A stretch of 53,984 nucleotides of DNA, from the NCBI GenBank assembly GCA_031266025.1, contig JAISBV010000044.1, forward strand, positions 1 through 53,984. The letters are read 5' to 3'. A model generated the notes under the pieces. That model saw only the letters and a list, made by a program, of their open reading frames with translations, searched no databases and was not told the origin of the DNA. Positions within the stretch are counted from its first letter, which is position 1. The number at the start of each line of letters is the position of its first letter. The stretch is from Eubacteriales Family XIII. Incertae Sedis bacterium (GTDB taxonomy: Bacteria; Bacillota; Clostridia; Peptostreptococcales; Anaerovoracaceae). The position numbers were made by a program, and so were the translations under genes. Below, in pieces: positions 39,606 through 49,297 of the stretch.

Positions 39606-40594
39606 ACCTGTTCCGATTGAAAGCCTGAAATCGCCCCGGCGTTACGCGAAATTATCCGGCCGACTTCCTTGCGAAGATATATCATATTATTTATTGTCTT
39701 GTGGAAAGGAATATAGCCCTTCCGATCAAGCATAGTATTCATTTGCTCAATATCCCGGTCACTCGCTTCCGTGCAAATTACTGTCGGAGCGCCGCTCTCG
39801 GAAAAATCACAACCGGCCAGAACCTCATAGTCAAAACCTTCGATATCTATTTGTAAGAACTCCGGCCATGTGCCGTTTGCATATTGTTCGATTATGTCGA
39901 ACAATGTCAGTACGGGTATTTTCCTTATGCCGGCAAATCGTTTACCTCCGTTTTGATATGCATTTGCAACAGTTTCCGAGAATGTGTTAAAAGCATTGTT
40001 TTCAAACATGTAGTATGGCAAAATGCCGTTTTGAACCCCGACGCCTACGTTAACGACAATATTATCTGCGCGCTCTTTGCGCAGAGCGTCGATTATATCA
40101 GGGTTTGCTTCAACATCTATTCCCCTGCATCCGTTCAGATAAAGATATGCCGTATTGCTGCCTTTGTAAGGATCGTTTGCGCCAACATCTATATAACTGA
40201 ATTTTTCCTTCCCCAACAACTTAAAAATCATAGCAACCGCGACATCTTCACCGCTTGACGCGAACGGCTTTAACCCAAGGCGAAAAGCCGAAACCACTTT
40301 CGTCATAGGGATTTTCATGGCTTTCAAATCGAGCCAAATGGAATCTGCATACCAATATGACGCGATCACAACACAATCAAAGTCCTTATCAAGCAGTTTT
40401 TCGGGCGGAAACACGTCGATATCCAATGATCCGCATATTGATTCACAATTCCTGTCAACAATATAAAGAATTTCACAATAATCTTTTTCTCTGATTTGTC
40501 GGATGTATTCTCGCCCCACCAATCCGCCGCCGTACAGCACGATCCGGCTTCCTTTTTTGATTTTTTCAAATGGGAATAAATAGTTATAATTCAT
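39602..40594 (-). CDS. FkbM-family methyltransferase with N-terminal Rossmann-like module
   Basis: SRIVLYGGGLVGREYIRQI; YIDVGANDPYKGSNTAYLYLNGCRGIDVEANPDII; LQIDIEGFDYEVL. Confidence 0.85.
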   Translation of the reverse strand: MNYNYLFPFEKIKKGSRIVLYGGGLVGREYIRQIREKDYCEILYIVDRNCESICGSLDIDVFPPEKLLDKDFDCVVIASYWYADSIWLDLKAMKIPMTKVVSAFRLGLKPFASSGEDVAVAMIFKLLGKEKFSYIDVGANDPYKGSNTAYLYLNGCRGIDVEANPDIIDALRKERADNIVVNVGVGVQNGILPYYMFENNAFNTFSETVANAYQNGGKRFAGIRKIPVLTLFDIIEQYANGTWPEFLQIDIEGFDYEVLAGCDFSESGAPTVICTEASDRDIEQMNTMLDRKGYIPFHKTINNMIYLRKEVGRIISRNAGAISGFQSEQV

Positions 40595-40758
40595 CGTTTC
40601 GTCTCTTACGCTCTGCTGTTATTACGCAAACGGGTTCAATACCCGTTCGCAAGCTCCGGGCACGCGTACCCCGTAGCTTGCTACGGTTCCTTATTCATAA
40701 CGTAGGGTATATTGAACCCACTTCAAATATTTCCTATCGCATCAAACTGCCCATCTCT

Positions 40759-42078
40759 CTAATACCCCGTAGTCTTGCTGCAGGGCAGTTTATTTTGATT
40801 TTTCGTGATTATAGTTTTCACCGCCGATATTAAATCATCGCAGACGCGGTCGCTTTCTGCCGGATACTTTCTGTCGGCTGTTTTTTCTCCGGTTCTCACA
40901 CCTATAGTCGCGCACCCCGCCGTTTTACCCGCCGCGATGTCCGCTGTGCTGTCGCCTATCATATAAGAACGGCTTAAATCTATGTTGTACCGTTTTGCGG
41001 CTTCAATTAATAGGCCCGGCTTCGGTTTGCGGCAGTCGCACTCGATTTTATACTCAGGCGCTTCCTCCGGGTAACCTTTGTCAGGGTGGTGCGGGCAATA
41101 CAGCAAGTCGTCCAAGTACGCTCCTTCGCAGCCGAGCAGTGTGTCAAGCCGCGCGTGAATCGCGTCAAGCTCGGAAAGCGTCGTCATCCCTCTCGCCACA
41201 ACGGGTTGATTCGTTACGCAGATCGCGAGAAACGGCGAAGCATTGAGCATCGTGATCGCTTCGGCGGCGCCCGGTATTAACTCAATTTGCTCCGGCGAGT
41301 CTATGAGCCCGCGCAGTTCGTTGATCGTTCCGTCCCGGTCAAGAAACACCGCACGCTGATTGTTTTCTAAGCTTCGAGCCGCTGCGGCGCCGCTCCTTAT
41401 ATCCTTTTCCGCAGCGGCAAGGCGCTCCGGCGTTCCCATATCCTTTACGTACTCTGTCGAACGGTAAGCGCAGACAGTTCCTGTCGGCAGAGCGGGCAAA
41501 ATCAGATCATGATCCAAATCCCGTCTAATCGCCCTTCCCGTGGGCAAAGCGTCTCCGCTGAAAACATAAAGTCCCGCATTGACCAAGTTGCGCAACTCTC
41601 CGCGATTTTTATCTTTTTTGGATTTCCACGCCGTCATGCGATTTTCCTCGTCCGCTGCAACGATATCGCTGTCATACGGGTGACTGTTGGGGTGCGTAAA
41701 CAGGCTTATTTCGGCTCGTTTTTCTCTGTGAAAGCAGATAAAACGATTAAAATCAACTTCAAAGTATACATCCCCGAAAAGTATCAGCGTGTCCTCGCGC
41801 GGCAATAGCGAAAGCGCGCCGCCCGTGCCGAGAGGTTCATCCTCTGCGATGTATTCTATTTTCGCGCCGAACGCTTCTCCGTCGCCGAAATGCGTTTGGA
41901 TCACATCCGCCCTGTAACCAAGGATTAAGCATATGTCCGTTATTCCCTGTCGTGTAAGTGACTCAATCTGATATTGTAACAGGGGTTTACCGAGTATTGG
42001 AATCATCGGCTTTGGCAAACCGGGATAAAGGCTCTTGATTCGCGTTCCCTTGCCGCCCGCAAGTATCACCGCCCTCAT
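40759..42078 (-). CDS. Bifunctional heptose-1-phosphate guanylyltransferase / heptose-1,7-bisphosphate phosphatase (HddC-GmhB fusion)
   Basis: MRAVILAGGKGTRIKSLYPGLPKPMIPILGKPLLQYQIE...EDEPLGTGGAL; then RAVFLDRDGTINELRG (HAD), YCPHHPDKGYPEEAPEYKIECDCRKPKPGLL, MIGDSTADI. Confidence 0.88.
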   Translation of the reverse strand: MRAVILAGGKGTRIKSLYPGLPKPMIPILGKPLLQYQIESLTRQGITDICLILGYRADVIQTHFGDGEAFGAKIEYIAEDEPLGTGGALSLLPREDTLILFGDVYFEVDFNRFICFHREKRAEISLFTHPNSHPYDSDIVAADEENRMTAWKSKKDKNRGELRNLVNAGLYVFSGDALPTGRAIRRDLDHDLILPALPTGTVCAYRSTEYVKDMGTPERLAAAEKDIRSGAAAARSLENNQRAVFLDRDGTINELRGLIDSPEQIELIPGAAEAITMLNASPFLAICVTNQPVVARGMTTLSELDAIHARLDTLLGCEGAYLDDLLYCPHHPDKGYPEEAPEYKIECDCRKPKPGLLIEAAKRYNIDLSRSYMIGDSTADIAAGKTAGCATIGVRTGEKTADRKYPAESDRVCDDLISAVKTIITKNQNKLPCSKTTGY

Positions 42079-42998
42079 AAGATACCGGTTCCATTTTTGT
42101 GAATTTGTATTACGATATCGTTATTCTGATGCGTATCATCCATACAAAAATATCTAACTTTATGATTCCCTTTATTTAAATTCAAAAATTCATTTACGGC
42201 CGGAACTACTCCAAAAAATATTCCCCAGGCCCAGTTAAACATGGCATAATCATTAAACTGCACGAATCCGCCGTCTTTCAACTTTTTCTCCAACACAGCT
42301 ATGTCATTTTTGACGCTTTCATAATCATGCCCCGCATCTACATAAGCATAATCAAAATAGTCGTCCGGAAACTCGGAAAGGACGTCCCATGAAAAGCCTT
42401 GTCGCGTTTCCAAAAGCCCGCTCGCAATTTCCCGGCTGAATCTGCGTTCATACCATTTTTGATGAGGCATGTTGTCGCGCTTAAAATCACATCTTCCCAT
42501 AAGTTCGACATAGGGATCATCCCGGGAAAAACAGTCGACTGCAAAAAACATTTTGGGCTTCATCTCACGCAATATCATCTCTGTGAAGTCGCCGTAAGCC
42601 ACGCCCACTTCAACACATACAGCATTATCCGGCATAAACTTAAGCGAGGATTCTCTGCCGATTAACATTCGAGCTTCGGCCAAAACATCCCCCGTTAAAA
42701 ACATGTTTTTATCCGGTTCCAACAACTCTATTTTCCCCGGAGCCATTCCCGCATCGGTAAGCATGCTCGCTATTTCATCAAAGTGCAACGGCGCGGCAAT
42801 ATATACTTTATCCAAGATCGATTCATTTTGTATAATGATATCAGGTTCTACCACAGTCGCTGAGTGAAACAGTCTTTTGGCCAACATTCGTCTGTCCGGA
42901 TTCGAATCGCTTATATATAAAGCATTTTTCAGAATGCCGACAAAACCCAATTGATGCCCCATGAAATACCGACCGAGTCCGTAAATTGCGTATTTCAA
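42075..42998 (-). CDS. Class I SAM methyltransferase (TylF-like) with N-terminal Rossmann-like module
   Basis: KYAIYGLGRYFMGHQLG; CVEVGVAYGDFTEMIL; FDYAYVDAGHDYESVKNDI. TTG start at 42998 with GGAG upstream is proposed; the ORF itself opens at 43139. Confidence 0.75.
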   Translation of the reverse strand: MKYAIYGLGRYFMGHQLGFVGILKNALYISDSNPDRRMLAKRLFHSATVVEPDIIIQNESILDKVYIAAPLHFDEIASMLTDAGMAPGKIELLEPDKNMFLTGDVLAEARMLIGRESSLKFMPDNAVCVEVGVAYGDFTEMILREMKPKMFFAVDCFSRDDPYVELMGRCDFKRDNMPHQKWYERRFSREIASGLLETRQGFSWDVLSEFPDDYFDYAYVDAGHDYESVKNDIAVLEKKLKDGGFVQFNDYAMFNWAWGIFFGVVPAVNEFLNLNKGNHKVRYFCMDDTHQNNDIVIQIHKNGTGIL

Positions 42999-43017
42999 AC
43001 CATGCTCCTTCGCCGCC

Positions 43018-43983
43018 TTACATCGACCCTCTCGCCGCAAGCCGCACAGCCTCATCTGACGTATGCTTTGCGATCCAACCAAACGCGTGTATTTTAGACA
43101 GATCGTATTGAAACCTTGGCACATCTCCGAGCCAGCCAACGGCGCCGCCCGTAAACTTATATTCCACGTCTTTCAGGCCAATTTCCTCGCATACGATATC
43201 CGCTATGCGCCTGACAGTCGTCGAGCTGTCGACTCCGACGTTGAAAATATCAAACCCTTCGTTATACTTCATCAACAGCATCGCCTCGACCAAGTCCTCA
43301 ACGTATATATACGGCTTGTCCTGCCGGCCGTCGCCGAGTATTTCAAGCTCCTTCGAGTTTTTTTTAAGCTTCGCGATAAAGTCAAATATCGCGCCGTGCG
43401 TCAGTCTTTCTCCCACCACGTTCGGAAAACGGATAATATTCGCGGCCAGACCGTTCATAGCCGCGTACGCCGAGATAAACGCCTCAGAAGCCAATTTTGC
43501 CGCGCCGTAGTAGGAAATAGGACGCAGGTCGCCCGCATCCTCTCTCAACAGTTCCCGTTTGTCGCCGTACACTGCGGAAGTGGACGAAAACAACAATTCC
43601 TTAACGTTGTGCTTCCGCATTGCGTTCAGCAGCGACACCGTGGTCAGAAACGTATCTCGGTAGTCGATTGCCGGATCGGCGCCGCTTTTTTGAATATCGG
43701 AGTTTGCCGCAAGGTGATATACCCGCCCGAAATCATGCCGCTCAAACAAAGCGTTCACCTTGCCCTCGTCGCATATGTCAAATTCGCAAAACTCGAAATT
43801 CGGATTGTCAAGACAATGCCCAATCATATTCCCGCCGCCAAGGCCAAGCTTATCGACGCACACCACGTGTTCGCCGCGCTTGAGCAGAGCATCAATCAAG
43901 TGGCTGCCTATAAAACCCGCGCCTCCGGCCACCAAGGTTTTCGTTTTTTTTTCGGTCACTTCGATTCTCACTGTCACACTCAT
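43018..43983 (-). CDS. NAD-dependent sugar epimerase/dehydratase
   Basis: TLVAGGAGFIGSHLIDALLKRGEHVVCVDKL; SSTSAVYGDK; YYGAAKLASE. Confidence 0.92.
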   Translation of the reverse strand: MSVTVRIEVTEKKTKTLVAGGAGFIGSHLIDALLKRGEHVVCVDKLGLGGGNMIGHCLDNPNFEFCEFDICDEGKVNALFERHDFGRVYHLAANSDIQKSGADPAIDYRDTFLTTVSLLNAMRKHNVKELLFSSTSAVYGDKRELLREDAGDLRPISYYGAAKLASEAFISAYAAMNGLAANIIRFPNVVGERLTHGAIFDFIAKLKKNSKELEILGDGRQDKPYIYVEDLVEAMLLMKYNEGFDIFNVGVDSSTTVRRIADIVCEEIGLKDVEYKFTGGAVGWLGDVPRFQYDLSKIHAFGWIAKHTSDEAVRLAARGSM

Positions 43984-45092
43984 TTAACTCTCAAGGCAAG
44001 ATTTGAATTTCCGGAAGCGGAAAATCCTTCGCGTATAACATCAAATCCGGCTCGCGTGCATATTTCCAACAACTCTGCGTGGCTGAATTCATATGTATGC
44101 CCGCGATGAACAAATGGCAGCGATGTTCCGGGGGAAGGCATATCCTCCCAAGAAACATACGAAGCCAATTTACTCCAATGAGGGCAACTGAGGTAAAATA
44201 CTCCTCCCTCGCATAGGTGCTTGCCAATCTTGATCAGTGTCGGAACCGGATTGTAGCTAAAGTGCTCAATGACTTCCGTCATGACAATCAAGTCGTACTT
44301 TCCGATGTTTGTTAAATCATCTCGTTCAACGTCGGCGACAAATACCGTATCAGCCATATTTGCCAAGCAATCATTTTCATGCGGACTCACGTCGACTATA
44401 TCAAGGCTTACATTTGCTATTCCTTTTATTGCGGCTGAAAATAAGCCTATACCCGGGCCGATATCAAGTATTGAAACGTTTGTGTTTCCTGTAATATCGG
44501 CAAACACCCACTCATAAATTTTATTCCACCAACAAACGCCTTTGGTATAATGCCAAAATAATTCGCTGATTTTATAATCGTCTTCGATATAATTGTTTAC
44601 AAGTTTATTCATTGATTGCAATAAATTATCTCTTAACACAGTTCCTAAAGGCATTCTCTCAAAATCAGGCCATCGAATCTCATAGAGAAAACTGTATTTT
44701 ATAACATCATTAAGCAATAATTGTCGCACAATGGCATTTCTGTTTGGCTCACTTGTTACGGGAATAATAAAGCGAAGATCCCTTTGATTAATGATTTCCC
44801 ATGTATTTACAACGCTGTAGCCAAAAATATTTCTTCCCTTCATACTTGAATCGCTGTTACATAATATCTGTGGCTTTACCCTGATCGACCCCAACGCGGA
44901 CAAAGCATCCGACAATTTGCCGACGGCAAACAGGCCCGTCTTTTCTGAGCTTAATGCGTTGAAGTCATTCCGGTTTTCGGAAATTATTAAGTATTGATAC
45001 GCGTTTTCTTCCGACAAAGCCACGTGTCCGATATAATTGATGAACACCTTACTCTCTCCGTTTCTTGTGCTAACTTCCCTTAGGCTTATCAC
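43980..45092 (-). CDS. Class I SAM methyltransferase with N-terminal nucleotide-binding-like module
   Basis: NVSILDIGPGIGLFSAAIKG; DLIVMTEVIEHFSYNPVPTL; N-terminal TGLFAVGKLSDALSAL. Confidence 0.78.
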   Translation of the reverse strand: MISLREVSTRNGESKVFINYIGHVALSEENAYQYLIISENRNDFNALSSEKTGLFAVGKLSDALSALGSIRVKPQILCNSDSSMKGRNIFGYSVVNTWEIINQRDLRFIIPVTSEPNRNAIVRQLLLNDVIKYSFLYEIRWPDFERMPLGTVLRDNLLQSMNKLVNNYIEDDYKISELFWHYTKGVCWWNKIYEWVFADITGNTNVSILDIGPGIGLFSAAIKGIANVSLDIVDVSPHENDCLANMADTVFVADVERDDLTNIGKYDLIVMTEVIEHFSYNPVPTLIKIGKHLCEGGVFYLSCPHWSKLASYVSWEDMPSPGTSLPFVHRGHTYEFSHAELLEICTRAGFDVIREGFSASGNSNLALRVK

Positions 45093-46065
45093 CTACGTAT
45101 ATTACAGTTGAACCGCTGCGGCTGAAACCGAAATCCATATATGACAAATCGAGCAAAACGTTTTTTACAGCGTCGTGCCTATGCTCGGGCACATAGAACA
45201 GCAAAAACCCGCCTCCGCCCGCGCCGAGCAGTTTGCCGCCCGTCGCGCCCGCGGCAAGCGCCGACTCATATGCTTTGTCGATGATCGGGTTCGTGATTCC
45301 GCTCGCCAGTTTGCGTTTCTGTTCCCATCCCGCGTGCAGTATCGGGCCGAGCGCGTCTATATTGTCATTTATAAGCTCCCTGTGCAGTTCGTCCGTCAGC
45401 TTGAGGATTTCAAGCTGAGCTCTTTCCTTGTCGCTGTCGGAGCTTATATTCTTGCCCTGCTCCGAAAGTATCCGGGACGCGGAACGCAGATCGCCCGTAT
45501 AGAACATGAGCAGGTTGTGCTCCATGCGATCTATGGCAGGAGGCGACATTATAACAGGCTCGACCGCGACGCTGCCGTCTTTGTTAAACCGATAGACGTT
45601 CAAGCCGCCATAGGCCGCCGCGTACTGGTCTTGTTTGCCGATCGGCTCTCCGAGTATATCTATTTCCGTGCGGCAGGCTTCGGTCGCAAGCAAATCAGCC
45701 GAAACATATTTGCCCATATAGGCGTAGAGCGTATGCAAAAGTCCCACGGTGAACGAGCTTGACGAACCGAGACCCGTGCCTGCGGGAACATCGGCAGTGC
45801 TCGTGATCTCCACGCCGTTTATCCCAAAGCGTTCAAGCAGCACGCGAAAAATGGGATGTTCAAGCTCGGACGGATTGTTCACGGGTTCGTTCTTTGAATA
45901 TTTGCAGATCAGTCTGTTCCGATAAAAGTACGGGTGAACGGACAGGTAGACATATCTGTTCAAGCCCGCCGACAGCACAGCGCCGCCGTGTTTCTTGTAG
46001 AACGCGGGCAAATCGCTGCCGCCGCCGCAAAAGCTGACGCGGGTCGGGGTTCTGACTATAATCAC
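45070..46065 (-). CDS. hddA: D-glycero-D-manno-heptose-7-phosphate kinase (GHMP family)
   Basis: IIVRTPTRVSFCGGGSDLPAFYKKHGGAVLSAGLNRYVYLSVHPYF; VPAGTGLGSSSSFTVGLLHTL; LLGAGGGGFLLFYV. Confidence 0.9.
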   Translation of the reverse strand: MIIVRTPTRVSFCGGGSDLPAFYKKHGGAVLSAGLNRYVYLSVHPYFYRNRLICKYSKNEPVNNPSELEHPIFRVLLERFGINGVEITSTADVPAGTGLGSSSSFTVGLLHTLYAYMGKYVSADLLATEACRTEIDILGEPIGKQDQYAAAYGGLNVYRFNKDGSVAVEPVIMSPPAIDRMEHNLLMFYTGDLRSASRILSEQGKNISSDSDKERAQLEILKLTDELHRELINDNIDALGPILHAGWEQKRKLASGITNPIIDKAYESALAAGATGGKLLGAGGGGFLLFYVPEHRHDAVKNVLLDLSYMDFGFSRSGSTVIYVGDKPKGS

Positions 46066-46658
46066 GGTTCATTCCTTTTCATATGCTCTTTGCCGCAAAG
46101 CTCTTTATAGAAGACCGCCATCATCAAATGATCGAAAATCATATGGATATCTTCTGTTACCTGCATACTCATTACGGGCGCGTGCAGCGAAATATCAACC
46201 ATACTTGCCAATTTACCGCCGTCGTGGCCCGTCAGGCCTATCGTCGTCGCGCCGACGGATTTCGCGAGCTCAATTGCCTTAAGGACATTCGGCGAATTAC
46301 CGCTGCCTGAAATTCCGATTACAAGATCGTTATCCGCAACCCTTCCCCGAAGCTGAAACTCAAATACGGTCTCATAGCCGATGTCGTTGGCTATAGCCAT
46401 AACTGTGGCGATATTGTCGTTCAGGCACACAAATCGAAACGGTTGCTCCAAATATTCGGAAAGACCCTTATTAAAGTCATTGACAAAATGAGAAGCCGTG
46501 CTTGCGCTGCCGCCGTTGCCCATTATGTAGATTGTCGCGTCGCGCCGGCGCGCGGACTCGAGACTGTTCATAACCTTGTTGATCGCTTCGATATCCAAAT
46601 CGGACAGAACGGATATTTCAAGCGTCAAATAGTCACCGATTGCCTTTGTGTAATCCAT
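46062..46658 (-). CDS. gmhA: Sedoheptulose-7-phosphate isomerase (SIS domain)
   Basis: IYIMGNGGSASTASHFVNDFNKGL; DLVIGISGSGNSPNVLKAIELAKSVGATTIGLTGHDGG. Confidence 0.9.
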   Translation of the reverse strand: MDYTKAIGDYLTLEISVLSDLDIEAINKVMNSLESARRRDATIYIMGNGGSASTASHFVNDFNKGLSEYLEQPFRFVCLNDNIATVMAIANDIGYETVFEFQLRGRVADNDLVIGISGSGNSPNVLKAIELAKSVGATTIGLTGHDGGKLASMVDISLHAPVMSMQVTEDIHMIFDHLMMAVFYKELCGKEHMKRNEP

Positions 46659-46671
46659 AAGACCGGCCCTT

Positions 46672-49218
46672 TCAGCCCAATGCGGATTTCTTCATTTCGG
46701 AGTGAATGGCCGCGCCTGCGGCGGCGTCCGAATGCGCTATATTATCCCGGCACACGGCAAGCTGCGCATCCCGTATATCGTTCCATATCGCGGATGAACC
46801 GTAAATAAGCCTATCGAGAAAGTCCGTCAATTGAAACACTGTGTTTTCCTTGAACGCGCAGTCGGAAATAAGATTGAGGAGTCGCCTGTCGCAATGGCTC
46901 GACAAGCAATAATCTATACACGTTTCCCTGTCCTTGGCAGAAAGAGTGAACTGTTCTTCAAGCCGCTCGCCGGTATTTGTGTTGTATGATATAAGCGTGT
47001 TACTTTGCTTTGCGTATGTATAGACCGTATCTTCGATTGCCTTAGCGAATAAGTAGCCCGCGTTGTCCAAAAGACCGGCAATTTGGGATATGAACGGCTC
47101 GGCGACAGACGATTGTCCGCTGCGCGAATCGATCTTTAAGGGAATGCCGGCGTCGAAAGGGAAGAGCCAAATATCTTTTCCTGTGCGGCATATCCTCGAC
47201 ATTGTCCCAAATGAAAACCCTTCGGGAAAATCCGAATATACAATTCGTTCCTGTGTCTCTTTATTCAAGCTAAGAATACCGTCGCCGCTCATAAACGGCG
47301 CGAACCAATACTTGCCGCCGTCAAAACAAACATCTGAATAACCGCTCGGTCGGGATCCCAAAGCAATCACATTCGACGCACATTGATCCATGTTAAAAAT
47401 AACAGCAGCATCGGAGTACAGCGTTCCGGCAACAATTTCATTGTTTACGGCTTGTGTATAGGCGAAATATGCCTTTTGAGAACCGGTTCGCATTTGCTCC
47501 GCCGGCTTGAGCCAGTCGTCATAATAATTAAATTCTCCCGTGTTTATTTCATATTTTGCAATGGCGGGATAACCGCAACCCATAAGAAAAATATCCGATT
47601 TATATGAAATACAATCGGTAAACTTCCACGCGGATCCGCCGGATAATCCATCAAAAGGTATTTTTCTGATTGTCCTGTTTTCAATGTCGTATTCGGTCAA
47701 TTCTCGCGCTTGAGTCGGCGCCAAATACAGCTTGCCTTCGCATATCACAGGCAAGCAGAACAAATTATCACCGTCGCCGATTTCAGCGGAAATATTACCG
47801 ACAAATTCCGTTTTCCGAGTCTGTTTATCTGTCCTGAACAACGCGTTGAAGTCCGCCGCCGTAAACCAAAAGGACTCGCCGTCGTCATAAAACTCGGAAA
47901 ACATAATTGTATTTTGAACGAAATTTGAATGAATGAACCGATTCTGTATCATCATCGGTTTTCCCGTGACCCCGTATAAGGCGACCAATGAACTGATATC
48001 GCCGTAATAAGCGTCGCTTACAGCTATGGCCCGATGCACGTCGGGGCCGTCGTCGAAAATACCATAGCCTTCACGTCTGTAATCCGCAACGATTTGCTTA
48101 TATTCGCGCAGCAGCTGCGGCATCATGGACTTGTAAGTAGTCTCGTTGAGAGGGTGCGGGCGCCATAGCAAGACTGCGTCGTCTCGTTTTTTGAATACGC
48201 CGAGAACATCCCGCAATTTCTTGAGATAAGATTTATTCCAAGACAGTATCGACCCAACGCTTGAGTTGAACAGGATTACCTTTTTCCCCGAAATCAGCGA
48301 TTGCCAACTTCTCGGAATACTTATGCCTTCGCGTTTTGTATTTATTGCGCCGTCAAATTTCGGAGAGCCGAGCGCCGCGAATTTTTTCGCCGGATCGCCG
48401 AATTTACCCTTGCAGTTATGTTCTCGTTCAAATTTGTTGAATGCCTGTATACAGCTCAGCCGTATTTCTTCCGACTGTACAACGACTTTTGAAGCGTTCA
48501 TTATGCCCGGCGTTAAGACGAAATGTTCGTTGATATAGTCGCTGTAACTAACAAAATACGGAGAATACACAAGCAAATCCGTATAATTCTTCAGTCTTTT
48601 GCTGTAATAATCCGGATGTACGCTCGTAACGCGGTTGTTTTCATCATAAGGGGCGTGGAAATATATTATATCGGGGCGCCTTGTCTCTATGTCGTATTCC
48701 CGCCAATCTACCAAAGGCAATGTTTTGGGATACAAATCCCCGTCACAGTGCATCGCGCCGAACACGCCATCCGGCAAAAGGTCAAAATAGGGAATAGGGC
48801 AAACATACACGTCGCATTGCGGATCCGCTACGGCCGCTTCCCAAATGCTCTGTAAGCTGTCGGCCATGGCGTATTTATACGGAAGAAAAACAATCTCAAG
48901 ACTATTTGGTCTCAGTTCATCACGCACCGCGTTTTCGATCTTAATAAGCTGAGCCCTGAGTTTTTTGACGGAATTTGCTCCGCTATTATCCGTACTCGCC
49001 CGATACGTGATTTCGCAGTATTCTTCAAGCAGCGAAACTGTTTGCGTACCCTCGCCTTCAATCTCCTCAATGTACCGCCCTATATGCACGGCAAAATTCC
49101 GGCAATCGGCAAGCAAGCCCGTAATATCTGTAGACGCTGACTGCTTGCGCATTTCACCGTGGGCTTCTTTAAGTGTTTGCAACAGTTCAAATATTTTTGC
49201 TTGTTGAATCTTTCGCAT
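46672..49218 (-). CDS. Large CDP-glycerol glycerophosphotransferase-like protein with C-terminal beta-propeller-like region
   Basis: 848 aa; LEIVFLPYKYAMADSLQSIWEAA; LLWRPHPLNE; DAYYGDISSLVALYGVTGKPMMI; about 350 C-terminal residues with repeating propeller-like strands. Confidence 0.7.
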   Translation of the reverse strand: MRKIQQAKIFELLQTLKEAHGEMRKQSASTDITGLLADCRNFAVHIGRYIEEIEGEGTQTVSLLEEYCEITYRASTDNSGANSVKKLRAQLIKIENAVRDELRPNSLEIVFLPYKYAMADSLQSIWEAAVADPQCDVYVCPIPYFDLLPDGVFGAMHCDGDLYPKTLPLVDWREYDIETRRPDIIYFHAPYDENNRVTSVHPDYYSKRLKNYTDLLVYSPYFVSYSDYINEHFVLTPGIMNASKVVVQSEEIRLSCIQAFNKFEREHNCKGKFGDPAKKFAALGSPKFDGAINTKREGISIPRSWQSLISGKKVILFNSSVGSILSWNKSYLKKLRDVLGVFKKRDDAVLLWRPHPLNETTYKSMMPQLLREYKQIVADYRREGYGIFDDGPDVHRAIAVSDAYYGDISSLVALYGVTGKPMMIQNRFIHSNFVQNTIMFSEFYDDGESFWFTAADFNALFRTDKQTRKTEFVGNISAEIGDGDNLFCLPVICEGKLYLAPTQARELTEYDIENRTIRKIPFDGLSGGSAWKFTDCISYKSDIFLMGCGYPAIAKYEINTGEFNYYDDWLKPAEQMRTGSQKAYFAYTQAVNNEIVAGTLYSDAAVIFNMDQCASNVIALGSRPSGYSDVCFDGGKYWFAPFMSGDGILSLNKETQERIVYSDFPEGFSFGTMSRICRTGKDIWLFPFDAGIPLKIDSRSGQSSVAEPFISQIAGLLDNAGYLFAKAIEDTVYTYAKQSNTLISYNTNTGERLEEQFTLSAKDRETCIDYCLSSHCDRRLLNLISDCAFKENTVFQLTDFLDRLIYGSSAIWNDIRDAQLAVCRDNIAHSDAAAGAAIHSEMKKSALG

Positions 49219-49255
49219 TATTTATCAGCCTTAATTCAGATATTAAGATTTTATT

Positions 49256-49285
49256 GGAGCGGTACGTAATTGTACATACCGCTCC
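49256..49285 (-). terminator. Terminator-like hairpin after the secreted-protein gene
   Basis: GGAGCGGTA-cgtaattgtaca-TACCGCTCC; A/T-rich AATAAAATCTT follows on the minus strand. Confidence 0.55.
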
Positions 49286-49297
49286 GATGATTTATGT

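Noticed and set aside
43063-44109. 348-aa plus-strand ORF
   Set aside because: Antisense to the epimerase gene.
48659-48672. ATATTATAT match to the putative guide
   Set aside because: Only 9 A/T-only bases, inside a coding region and without a TAM-like flank; expected by chance.
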